This document shows, one piece after another, positions 10,279 to 18,268 of a stretch of DNA of 64,000 nt (positions within the stretch are counted from its first letter, which is position 1; the number at the start of each line of letters is the position of its first letter). Source of the stretch: Glaciecola sp. KUL10 (GTDB lineage Bacteria > Pseudomonadota > Gammaproteobacteria > Enterobacterales > Alteromonadaceae). Where the stretch lies: positions 54,770 through 118,769 of the forward strand of contig NZ_BGNG01000012.1 in NCBI RefSeq assembly GCF_003203515.1, written 5' to 3'. The translations under genes and the position numbers were made by a program. A model generated the notes under the pieces. That model saw nothing but the letters and a program-made list of their open reading frames with translations. It had not been told where the DNA came from and ran no database searches.

Positions 10279-10345
10279 ACTTAACAATTTCTATAACCGA
10301 TGGTGGCCTATTTTGCCAACATCCGGTTCATAGATTTGTTAGGCG
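10279..10345 (-). repeat. attC recombination site downstream of higBA
   Basis: Read on the minus strand, the site starts with GCCTAAC (R'', fits RYYYAAC) and ends with GTTAAGT (R', fits GTTRRRY). Between them the outer arms AATCTATGAACCG and CGGTTATAGAAATT pair, with one extra base in one arm as expected for the extrahelical base of attC. The inner arms GATGTTGGC and GCCACCATC pair around a 7-base loop. The higA stop codon lies inside R'', typical of cassette genes. All attC hallmarks are visible. Confidence 0.8.
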
Positions 10346-10632
10346 ACATTCAGATCTAGACGTTGAACTTTACCCAAATCCAAACTCTGCTTTGCCAACC
10401 ATAATTCATAATTATCTTGCATACTTAACCAACTTTCGGGTGTTCTTCCTAACGTTTTGGATAGTCTTAATGCCATTTCGGGGCTTATTGCGCTCTTGCC
10501 TTTGACTATTCGGCTCAAAGTAGAAGCAGCTACGCCTAAATGAGTTGCCAATGTGCGGCAACTAACACCGTAAGGCTCAAGATAAATAGATTCTATAAAT
10601 TCGCCAGGATGTGGCGGGTTATGCATATTCAT
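10339..10632 (-). CDS. higA: HigA-family antitoxin
   Basis: HigA is a helix-turn-helix antitoxin that neutralises the HigB RNase and represses the operon. The 97-residue protein begins with the family block HNPPHPGEFI and carries the XRE-type helix-turn-helix LATHLGVAASTLSRIVKGKS near residues 30-50, followed by SPEMALRLSKTLGRTPESWL. Its ATG overlaps the higB stop by one base (TAATG), so the toxin gene comes first, the normal HigBA order. The stop codon lies within an attC core site, so the gene is the last part of an integron cassette. Confidence 0.9.
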   Translation of the reverse strand: MNMHNPPHPGEFIESIYLEPYGVSCRTLATHLGVAASTLSRIVKGKSAISPEMALRLSKTLGRTPESWLSMQDNYELWLAKQSLDLGKVQRLDLNVA

Positions 10633-10910
10633 TAGTGATAATCCTCATAATTCAGAATGTAAGCATTACCATCCTTGAACTCAAATGTTACTCTCCAATT
10701 TCCGTTTACAGATATAGACCATATCTCCGCTCGCTCTCCTTTCAATTTGTGAAGGGAAAATCCTGGGATATTAATATCGTCAATCTCATGCGCAGTATTG
10801 ATAGCAGCAAGTTGCATTCGAAGCTTTTTTGCATGGTGTGTTTGAATGCCAGATGTCTTACCTTTTTCGTAAAACAGTCTAAGACCTTTATGCTTGAACG
10901 ATTTGATCAT
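10632..10910 (-). CDS. higB: HigB-family mRNA-interferase toxin (RelE/ParE superfamily)
   Basis: HigB cleaves mRNA on the ribosome. I start at ATG 10910 (MIKSFKHKGL), giving 92 residues, the usual HigB length; an upstream frame extension of 13 residues has no family match. Family features are KGLRLFYEKG near the N terminus, the conserved INIPGFSLHKLKGER segment and the C-terminal WSISVNGNWRVTFEF with the catalytic-region arginine. The start is 44 bases from the preceding attC core, leaving little room for a separate promoter, as in many cassettes. Confidence 0.9.
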   Translation of the reverse strand: MIKSFKHKGLRLFYEKGKTSGIQTHHAKKLRMQLAAINTAHEIDDINIPGFSLHKLKGERAEIWSISVNGNWRVTFEFKDGNAYILNYEDYH

Positions 10911-10953
10911 GACGGTATTGTAGCGTGGTGCGCAACACAATACAAGCAATAGA

Positions 10954-11037
10954 GCCTAACGCTCGCATTTGCGGCATTTTAGCCAATGCAAAATGTCCGA
11001 AGGAGCGACAGCGACTGCCAATATGCGCTTGTTGCAC
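10954..11037 (-). repeat. attC-like site upstream of higBA
   Basis: On the minus strand the element ends with GTTAGGC (fits GTTRRRY) and begins with GTGCAAC, which departs from RYYYAAC at one position. The outer arms GTGCAACAAGCGCAT and ATGCGAGCGTTAGGC are largely complementary, and an inner hairpin with arms CATTTT and AAAATG lies in the middle. The length is 84 bases. Together with the site at 10279-10345 it bounds a cassette of about 675 bases that carries only higB and higA. Less perfect than the other attC but of the right form. Confidence 0.65.
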
Positions 11038-11080
11038 GCGCTCACTACAATCAACCTCCATTATCAACTCTGATTTACGC

Positions 11081-11263
11081 TTATACGTCATAGTTATCCT
11101 GTGCTTTAATGACTTTGAAAGCCAACTCAAGAACTATACCGAAGGTCGTTGGGTCGAAATTTTGGAGCTGCTTGATGTCATAAAAAGTATTCGGTAAGGG
11201 CATTAATCTGCCACCATGACGAAACTCCAAGCAGACCGCATTGAAAAAACGAGATAGCTTCAT
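11081..11263 (-). CDS. Small hypothetical protein, possible second cassette gene
   Basis: This is a 60-residue reading frame on the same strand as higBA, ending 44 bases before the upstream attC, which is where the gene of the preceding cassette would end. It has no signal peptide or membrane segment, and I recognise no family. The composition is ordinary (FDPTTFGIVLELAFKVIKAQ near the C terminus looks helical). There is no clear ribosome binding site before the ATG and no second attC on its far side, so the cassette may be partial. It could also be chance. Confidence 0.4.
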   Translation of the reverse strand: MKLSRFFNAVCLEFRHGGRLMPLPNTFYDIKQLQNFDPTTFGIVLELAFKVIKAQDNYDV

Positions 11264-11577
11264 TCCACACGGCCGTCATACTTTATATATTTCAGAAGCT
11301 TACTATTTTTCCGGTAATAGTTTCTACAACTTTTTCTGTGATTACTATGCGTGCATAGCAATCACAAAGTCAAAACGACTTCTAAACACTTGCCAATATT
11401 GCTCTATGGATCACCTGTGCTTTTTTCAGATAAGGTTAATTGAACGTCTCGAGTGCTATTAAATAAAAAAGAAGTCAACTTCCGGTTTGTTCGCATAGCA
11501 GAAGCTGAACGCTATTCAAATTCAGGTACTAAATCCAGTATCCAAGCGTAAACATTTTCAGCAAACTATACAAAAAA
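11264..11577. other. Gene-free stretch before the IS91 remnant
   Basis: I see no convincing gene here. The stretch holds the second copy of the 30-base repeat and, presumably, the left end of the IS91-type element, whose boundary I cannot define. No GTTRRRY/RYYYAAC pair for a further attC was found. Confidence 0.4.
11478..11507 (+). repeat. 30-base dispersed repeat, copy 2
   Basis: This copy matches 10160-10189 in 26 of 30 positions (differences at the sixth base and in a three-base block). It lies 70 bases before the transposase remnant. A looser resemblance can be seen near 15790. Function unknown. Confidence 0.5.
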
Positions 11578-13138
11578 TTGGTGGCAAGGACACCATTGTT
11601 GCAAGTTCCAAACAAACACAAGTATCAACGTCATCTACCAGAGCAAACATTGCTATATCAATTGGTTGAGCGTCACTATCCAGACTTTCAAGAGCATCTT
11701 TCTTATCAAGGAAAGTCGTTGCCATATCATGTTCAAAAGGAATTTGATGAATTTCTCAAATGCGGTCGACTTGAGAATGGGTTTTTACGCGTGGTATGCG
11801 GCGACTGCAAACATGAAAAGTTAGTCGCGTTTAGCTGCAAGCGACGTAGATTTTGCCCAAGCTGCGGCGCAAGACGAATGGCAGAAAGTGCAGCTTTATT
11901 GGTAGATGATGTATTACGGGGCTATCCCATAAGGCAATGGGTGCTGAGCCTCCCCATTCCACTTCGATTACTGCTAGCAAGAAACCCAAGTGAATTGAGC
12001 AAAGTGATGCAAATCATTCACCGCGACATTTCCACTCACATTATTAACAAAGCAGGCTTTACCAACAAACAAGCGAAAACTGGGGCCGTTAACCTTATTC
12101 AGCGATTCGGCAGCGCCCTGAACCTAAACATCCATTTCCATATGCTGTTTCTTGAAGGCGCAATTAGCGAAAATTCATGGGGTGGCACCACCTTCACTCG
12201 CATCAATACCCAAAGGGCGGGCACGTGAGCGCCATCGCATGATAACATGGTCGAACTCGTTTACACCATCAGTCAACGTATCGCTCGATATCTTGTGAAA
12301 GTAGGTTTGGTTGAGCGTGATATGGAAAACAGTTTTCTCAACTTGCCTGTTGATGATGAAGATAGCCTTCTCCAATTACAAGGCGCTTCTGTCAGCTATC
12401 GCATAGCAATGGGTCCTCAACAAGGCCAGAAAGTGTTCACTTTGCAAACCCTTCCGGCAAGCAATTATGGTGAATATGGTCAGGTAGCCAATATAAGTGG
12501 ATTTTCTCTACATGCAGGCGTCTTCGCTAATGCCGACGAGCCAAAAAAGCTAGAAAGGCTGTGCCGCTATATCAGTCGCCTCGCCATTAGTGAGCAACGT
12601 TTAAGTATGACTGACTATAGAAAAGTGCGCTATGAATTGAAAACGCCCTATCGGGATGGCACTACCCATGTATTCTTTGAACCGCTCGACTTCATTGGCA
12701 AACTAGCTGCTCTTATTCCACCACCAAGACTCAATCTCACTCGGTTTTATGGCATATTCGCGCCCAATAGCAATCTTAGAGCTCAGGTTACCGCTTCACA
12801 ACGTGGAAAAAAAGTCCTAAGCTCGTTAAACAACAGGAGTGCGAATCGGATAAGTCTTATCAGGCGAGGGGCATGAGTTGGATGCAGCGCCCGGTAACCG
12901 GCTAGTAAGGCGAGTATTCAATATTGACATTACCGAGTGCGAAAAATGTCAAAAGCACAATGTGACCATCATTGCCTGCATTATTGACACCGTCGTAATT
13001 CAAAAAATAATGGCGCATTTAGATAAAAAACACCCCATTTCTATACAAGCATCGCTATTACCACCTTTGCGTGCGCCACCTAACGAACGGTATGCAAAAG
13101 ATTTCAAAATCCAACGCGACTTCAACTTTGGTGCATAG
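11578..13138 (+). pseudogene. Decayed IS91-family transposase
   Basis: IS91 transposases are HUH-type single-strand nucleases that move by rolling-circle transposition. The first segment (11578-12228) has the N-terminal zinc ribbon CGDCKHEKLVAFSC with FCPSCGARR, and NIHFHMLFLEG containing the HxH pair. The second (12247-12876) has the conserved LERLCRYISRLAISEQRLS. The third (12878-13138) has VFNIDITECEKCQKHN. The gene is broken three ways: an in-frame TGA at 12226-12228 inside about 21 extra bases; loss of one base near 12826-12828 that moves the frame; and about 20 foreign bases at 12891-12910 that move it again. The start would be TTG 11578 or GTG 11581. It is not expected to be active. 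Confidence 0.88.
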
Positions 13139-13680
13139 ACAACGAGTCAACATTACTACGAAACTAAGTATTTTATGGTAGGAGTTTTGACATGCTGCTC
13201 ACCAATTTTCTGTACCAAAGGCCTATCTACGTATGAATTTGAAGATTAAAATGCCATGCAAAACGTCCCCAACCGAACACTTAAACAACCAACCTAATCA
13301 AAAGTACAGCTGTTAAGGGGGGTAGTAAATAGCTTTAATTCTTCTTATCCTCAAGTGATTTTTGCAGTTTGCAAGAACTCAGCCGAACGACTGCTTTTAC
13401 TCAAGTTTGCAATCATGGCTTTTTAACATGATATTTTGTGTAAAACGAAAGTCTACACTCTTGAACGACGTTTCTACACGGGTCATCCAAACGTTAATTG
13501 AGCAGATTCACTGTACCTTTTTTCTTTCTAGCGCATAACTTTCATGAAAAGATGGTGACTATTTATTGCTACGTGAAGCGTTTATTGTAGATAACCTTGA
13601 AAAGAGAATGTGATAAATATATATTATTAACAGGATTTTACACTCATCTACGTAATAAAAAAATTTAAAAGGATTAATCT
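13139..13680. other. Gene-free stretch after the IS91 remnant
   Basis: About 540 bases without a convincing reading frame. It should contain the right end of the IS91-type element, but I cannot place it. The last 60 bases are very AT-rich and probably hold the promoter of the small gene at 13681. Confidence 0.4.
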
Positions 13681-13905
13681 ATGGGATATTACACCACCGT
13701 TCGCGCTGTCAATTCATCGGGAAAGTGCGTTAAGGCAGAAATAAGTATTTCTGGTAAGTCCAAAGGGTTTACAAATACCGATACTGGTGAACTTTCATTT
13801 GATTTGAGCTCTAACTCTACCTATGAAGTTTCAGCAAAGCAGTTTGGTAGTAAAGGATATGGAAAGGTTAAAGGGGGCAGTACAACTACCATTAGGATAC
13901 CCTAA
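13681..13905 (+). CDS. Small all-beta protein, carboxypeptidase-regulatory-like
   Basis: This 74-residue protein has a good ribosome binding site (AAAAGGA, 7-8 bases before ATG) and a hairpin terminator about 20 bases after the stop, so it looks like a real single-gene transcript. The pattern of short strands with SGKSKGFTNTDTGELSFDL and a threonine-rich end resembles small carboxypeptidase-regulatory or Ig-like domains, in which a substituent loop is followed by a GxFxF-type strand. There is no signal peptide or membrane segment. Function unknown; the fold suggestion is inference. Confidence 0.6.
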   Translation: MGYYTTVRAVNSSGKCVKAEISISGKSKGFTNTDTGELSFDLSSNSTYEVSAKQFGSKGYGKVKGGSTTTIRIP

Positions 13906-13925
13906 CAGCCGCGGTACATAATAAA

Positions 13926-13944
13926 AGGGGTCGGAATCACCCCT
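13926..13944 (+). terminator. Hairpin after the small beta-protein gene
   Basis: AGGGGT (13926-13931) pairs with ACCCCT (13939-13944) around a 7-base loop, about 20 bases after the stop at 13905. The T tract after it is poor, so efficiency is uncertain. Confidence 0.5.
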
Positions 13945-13996
13945 ATACAAAATAGTCCCGCAACGTTAGTTTTATAAAATCTAATATGTTTTAAAA

Positions 13997-14860
13997 ATGG
14001 ATATTTGCCAAAGAATGCTTGAATTTTTGTTGCATTTCTCTTACGTTTTTTTCCCTACAATTTTTTTATTACCAGGAGGCTTTGCACTTCCTTTTGCGCC
14101 TGTTAAGACAATCGAGAAAGTTGGCCTCGGCGTTGCTTGTTTTGCGGTATATTCAATGTTTTGCTGGATGTTTCTCGTTTGGCCTTTTCAAAAGGGTTTC
14201 TCCTTCGAAGAAACAGCATATTTTTTTGGATTTTTGTCTGCAAACCTAATCGTAATTTACGGATTCTACTGGCTGCGTCCAGATTTACTATCAATCAATA
14301 CAGACACAGAAAAGGCAGGGAGCTTAAAGCAAGCGCAAGATAGCGGTAATAATGAGAAAGATAACGTTACACCTTACAGTTATCATTCAACTGTTCCTCA
14401 CGAGGAATTAACAAAAAATCATATTATGGATGACATTAAATTAAGGAGCAGTTGCATATCTAATTTTGTCCAAACTGCTCAAAAAGAATACTCTACACAA
14501 GTTGAAAGTGAAAGCAGCGACAATATTTCACAGGAGAGATATGATGAAATTTCATCCAATTATTTTAAAACAGCCGCTATTTCGTCTGAATATCAAGTAT
14601 ACCGACGAAATTTTAATGAATCGGATCGTTCTTTTGACGCACTAATTAAATACAACGGCCTTTTGTTAGAGATAATTAAATCGCATAAACTTACCGACAC
14701 ACTGCTCTTAAACATTGAAGGTATGAGAAACATTAATGATAAAGCTTCCATAGTAATAGACAAATATTCTAGTGCCTTAAAAAGTAGTGACCAAAGTGAA
14801 GATGCATGGAAACAATCTAATAAAGATATGCTAGCGATTCTATCCAGAGAAAAACGCTAA
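13997..14860 (+). CDS. Membrane protein of unknown function with long cytoplasmic tail
   Basis: A 287-residue protein. Three hydrophobic stretches lie at about residues 11-33, 41-63 and 72-92, the last ending YGFYWLRPD. The remaining 190 residues are hydrophilic, serine- and acid-rich and probably helical. I recognise no family. No strong ribosome binding site precedes the ATG. It follows the small beta-protein gene on the same strand by 91 bases but with a hairpin between. It sits in an AT-rich accessory stretch between a transposon remnant and conserved peptidase genes, so acquisition by transfer is possible. Confidence 0.6.
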   Translation: MDICQRMLEFLLHFSYVFFPTIFLLPGGFALPFAPVKTIEKVGLGVACFAVYSMFCWMFLVWPFQKGFSFEETAYFFGFLSANLIVIYGFYWLRPDLLSINTDTEKAGSLKQAQDSGNNEKDNVTPYSYHSTVPHEELTKNHIMDDIKLRSSCISNFVQTAQKEYSTQVESESSDNISQERYDEISSNYFKTAAISSEYQVYRRNFNESDRSFDALIKYNGLLLEIIKSHKLTDTLLLNIEGMRNINDKASIVIDKYSSALKSSDQSEDAWKQSNKDMLAILSREKR

Positions 14861-15149
14861 TACTTTATTACCATTTTTAGATTGTTTAGCCACTCAACAG
14901 AATAAAATTTTTGTACAAATGAATTGTATAGGTAAACTACACTTACTGTTTATAACAATACTATTTTTGTTTTAGAAATACATGACAGTTTAATTTCAAC
15001 TATCCTTCAATAACAGTCAGTGATTCATTGTATGATAAAATGCAGATTAGTTCTTCAACTAGTCGAGCATGTGACCATATAGATAAACATACAACTGCTA
15101 TCAAGAATGCTCTATCACTGACAGACAATGAGAGCGTGATTCAGTCTCA

Positions 15150-15657
15150 TCAATTGTTTGCAGTTGCGAAGCTAATCGCATTAATGTTTATGTATAGCTC
15201 TTCATCTTCTATAAGGAGGTCTTCAAATAGGAATACATTAAATAATTGATGATATGCACAGTGCATGAATGACTTCACCATGTAGTTTGTATTGCCACAC
15301 AGCATTTGATTTCTATATTTATTTAAAAACCGTATTATTTCTTGTGGAGTTGGGGGGTGCGACATCTTTTAGATTGGGGTTTTGTGCTTTCTTTTTAGCG
15401 ATTAGAAAATCAACGATAACTTCTTTTATGTTTTTTGCAACTTTAGTTGCGTCGCTATAATACTCTGAACATATATTAACTGATAATTGAGCAATCTCTT
15501 CAGATGCACCAAACTTCATAGCTTCAAACTTGTGCGTAATTCTGGTACCACCACTATTTGCTGATGAAGCAACTTCACCATACGCATCGACGTTGCAAGC
15601 TAATCCTGCTAATAGCACAAATATAAATATTGTCTTGGTCAATACGTGTTGGTTCAT
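15150..15657 (-). pseudogene. Secreted protein gene with frameshift at a C6 run
   Basis: The upstream frame (15657-15319) encodes 112 residues beginning with a clear signal peptide (MNQHVLTKTIFIFVLLAGLA, cleavage likely after VDA). A second frame (15365-15150) overlaps it and encodes a cysteine-containing, helical 71-residue segment. If the run of six G at 15352-15357 (six C in the coding strand) were five, the two frames would join as NLKDVAPPTPQEIIRFLNKY, giving a protein of about 168 residues. The joined product is unfamiliar to me, perhaps a small periplasmic protein with conserved Cys. This could be a real mutation, phase variation at the homopolymer, or a sequencing error. Annotators could also call two separate genes. 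Confidence 0.6.
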
Positions 15658-15926
15658 GTGAAATGCCTTGTGTTAAATAAACCGCGTGGATAAATCATAA
15701 GCGAGTCGCAAGTTATTGAATAGTGTTTATTGGTAATTTGATTGTGGAGCGATTGTGGGGTGATTGCCGTTCCAGATAGAAACAGCCCGAGCTTCCGCTT
15801 TGTCTCATAAGTACCAGTTCTTAAAAACCCAAATACTGGTTTCCAAATAACTGATACTTTTGGCCGTTAACTGATATTTATCAATTCCCAACTATAGAAT
15901 GCGAATAGCCAAAAAAACTAAATTAA

Positions 15927-18083
15927 TTAATCAACTATCGTCATTTCTTCAATCAAGTTCTGCGCGTTGTCTAAATACTCCATGACCCAAAGCATATAAC
16001 GAGAGTCGACGTGAATACTGCGTGTTGTGCGAGGGTCGAAATCCCAATCTGAGTTAACACTTTCAAAGGTGCCGTCAAAGAGCAAGCCAACAAGCTCTGC
16101 ATTAGCGTTTAATGTGGCTGAACCTGAGTTTCCACCAGTCACATCCAAATCACTTAAGAAGTTAACAGGGACGCTGCCAATCTCATCTAATTTATATTTG
16201 CCGTACTGCTTTTTCTCGATTAAGGCTAATTGTGCTTTTGGTGAATTAAATGGTTCGACACCCGTGTCTTTTTCGGTAATGCCTTCTAAAAGCGTGAACG
16301 GTTCATAAATTAGGCCATCTTTGGGTGAACCGCCCATTACATTGCCGTAAGTCACGCGCAGAGTGCTGTTCGCATCTGGGTACACGATTTGCCCTTCGCT
16401 CTTCTGCCAATCGATGATCGCCACCATGTAAATTGGCTGAAGTGCCGCCAGTTTTCCTGCGCGTTCTTTTGCTTCGTTTTCACGTTTCATTTCTTCATCG
16501 TAAAGCGCAACAGCAAGTTGTATAAATGGGTCTTTACTTGCCTCTAGTTCGGCTTGACTTGCTTCCATCAATGCCAGTCGTTGCTCAACTTGGTTTAGGC
16601 TTGTATTTTGATAGTATGCGCTTAATTTAGCACTTAAATCAGTCACATCATCAAGGTCTAGTGCACTATCTAGCGCTTCAACACGATGCGCTTCTGGCTC
16701 GGCCAAATAGTTATTGAGATACATTTCCCATAGGGCCATGTCAACGCTTGCATCAAAACGGCGATCTACGCGCTTCATTCGCTCTTGAATGCGCACAATA
16801 TCGCGTTGTTGATAACCTTGCTCGCGCTGTTCATCCTCTTTTTGCTTTTCAATCGATAAGCGATATAACGTTTGCGCGACGCCAAGTAATGCAGGACGTG
16901 TTGCAAATCCATACCAAAACTCTTGCTTGTCTGACACTGCTTTTTCTGCTGCCATTTCATTGAGTGTGGCGATTGATTTAGCCACATCTTTGCGACTCTT
17001 ATCTTTGCTTAACCAAGCATTGAGCTGCGCCTCGCGTTGCGCGCGACGATCAACTAAACCGACTCTTTGAGCACCTTCCAGCTGCCCTTTGGTGTTTTTC
17101 AAAAAGTTATTTAAACCCGCCAATGAAGATTCATATTTAACGCGCGCATCACTGCCTTCAGGGGCACTGGCTTCTATCGTTTCAATCCACTCAGTGACCA
17201 AATCGATATACATCGGATAAAGCCACGAAAATACGTGTTCAACATTGGATAGAAGAGAATAACGATTTGTAGAACCGGGGTAACCTGCGACCATCACAAA
17301 ATCACCGTCTTTAACGCCCTCAGCAGAGACTTTCAAAAAATGCTTAGGTTGGTAAGGTACGTTGTCTTCGCTATATTCAGCTGATTTACCATTCTTATCG
17401 ACATAGGCTCGGTAGAATGCAAAGTCACCCGTATGTCTTGGCCACATCCAGTTATCAATATCACCGCCGTATTTACCCACTGCATCTGCAGGTGAGTACG
17501 CAATACGGACATCCTTTATTTCAAGCTGCTTGATCAGTTTGTATTCTTTTCCCTCGTAAAAAGAACTCACTGAACAACGGTAGCCCTCATCTTGTTCACA
17601 TTCTGCAATGAGGGCCTTGCGTCGATTAGTGATTTCGTCGTAACGCGCTTTGCCTTGCAAATCATCATCTAAATTACCGATGACTTTGTCAGTGACGTCG
17701 CTGAATGCTTCGGTTACATAAATTCGTGATCCTGGCGCTGCAGGTAATTCGTCACTGAGGTTTTTGGCTAAAAAACCATTTTCTAAATAGTTGTTTTCGG
17801 CTGTACTGTTGTATTGTACTGAACCTCTTGAGCAATGGTGATTGGTAACCGTTAACCCCTTGGGCGAAACGAAAGACGCAGAACATCCACCTAACGAGAC
17901 GACTGCGCCCATTGGGAAGCCTGTTAAGCTAGAAAGTGACTCTGGCGATATTTTTAACCCGGTTTTCTTCAGGTCTTTTTTGATGAGTGGTAACTGCTCA
18001 GGCGTGAACATACCTTCTTTTGCTGTTGCAGTTTGCAGGCTCAATGCTAATAAAGAGCTCGCGATGATTATTGTTTTTTTCAT
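15927..18083 (-). CDS. S46-family serine peptidase (dipeptidyl-peptidase 7/11-like)
   Basis: S46 enzymes remove dipeptides from the N terminus of oligopeptides in the periplasm. The 718-residue protein has a signal peptide (cleavage after ATA-K, about residue 22). The catalytic histidine is in TVTNHHC (residues 79-84), the aspartate in GKYGGDIDNWMWPRHTGDF, and the serine is S653 in GGNSGSA. Eighteen residues after the serine is G671 (LLFDG). In this family a glycine there goes with DPP7-type hydrophobic P1 preference and an arginine with DPP11-type acidic preference, so DPP7-like specificity is likely. It is transcribed alone, and the next upstream gene on the same strand is an M16 peptidase with its own terminator. 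Confidence 0.93.
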   Translation of the reverse strand: MKKTIIIASSLLALSLQTATAKEGMFTPEQLPLIKKDLKKTGLKISPESLSSLTGFPMGAVVSLGGCSASFVSPKGLTVTNHHCSRGSVQYNSTAENNYLENGFLAKNLSDELPAAPGSRIYVTEAFSDVTDKVIGNLDDDLQGKARYDEITNRRKALIAECEQDEGYRCSVSSFYEGKEYKLIKQLEIKDVRIAYSPADAVGKYGGDIDNWMWPRHTGDFAFYRAYVDKNGKSAEYSEDNVPYQPKHFLKVSAEGVKDGDFVMVAGYPGSTNRYSLLSNVEHVFSWLYPMYIDLVTEWIETIEASAPEGSDARVKYESSLAGLNNFLKNTKGQLEGAQRVGLVDRRAQREAQLNAWLSKDKSRKDVAKSIATLNEMAAEKAVSDKQEFWYGFATRPALLGVAQTLYRLSIEKQKEDEQREQGYQQRDIVRIQERMKRVDRRFDASVDMALWEMYLNNYLAEPEAHRVEALDSALDLDDVTDLSAKLSAYYQNTSLNQVEQRLALMEASQAELEASKDPFIQLAVALYDEEMKRENEAKERAGKLAALQPIYMVAIIDWQKSEGQIVYPDANSTLRVTYGNVMGGSPKDGLIYEPFTLLEGITEKDTGVEPFNSPKAQLALIEKKQYGKYKLDEIGSVPVNFLSDLDVTGGNSGSATLNANAELVGLLFDGTFESVNSDWDFDPRTTRSIHVDSRYMLWVMEYLDNAQNLIEEMTIVD

Positions 18084-18215
18084 TGAATTTCTTCTTGTCG
18101 TTTTTGTTTAAGTTCCCTCTATCGGTAAATTAACACTCGATAGCATGTTTTGCCATAATAACCGAGCTGAAACGACGAATATTGCCGGTTAAAGGGAGAA
18201 GTTTTTTTCACAAAA

Positions 18216-18244
18216 AAAGGCCAGATTTTTGAGATCTGGCCTTT
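18216..18244 (-). terminator. Rho-independent terminator of the M16 peptidase gene
   Basis: The inverted repeat AAAGGCCAGAT / ATCTGGCCTTT (18216-18226 and 18234-18244) has a 7-base loop. Read on the minus strand it is followed by seven T, a textbook terminator 25 bases after the M16 gene stop. Confidence 0.85.
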
Positions 18245-18268
18245 GAGTTTTAAGGGTTTATTAACTAA

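Noticed and set aside
10035..10505. Plus-strand reading frame of 156 codons across the yqhD-higA gap
   Set aside because: It runs antisense through higA and an attC, has no ribosome binding site and no family features; a shadow frame.
10888..11130. Minus-strand frame crossing the upstream attC
   Set aside because: It reads through a folded recombination site and overlaps the 60-residue cassette frame and the higB start; no family match.
15028..15249. Plus-strand 73-codon frame
   Set aside because: It overlaps the more convincing minus-strand secreted-protein remnant and is serine-rich in a way typical of antisense frames.
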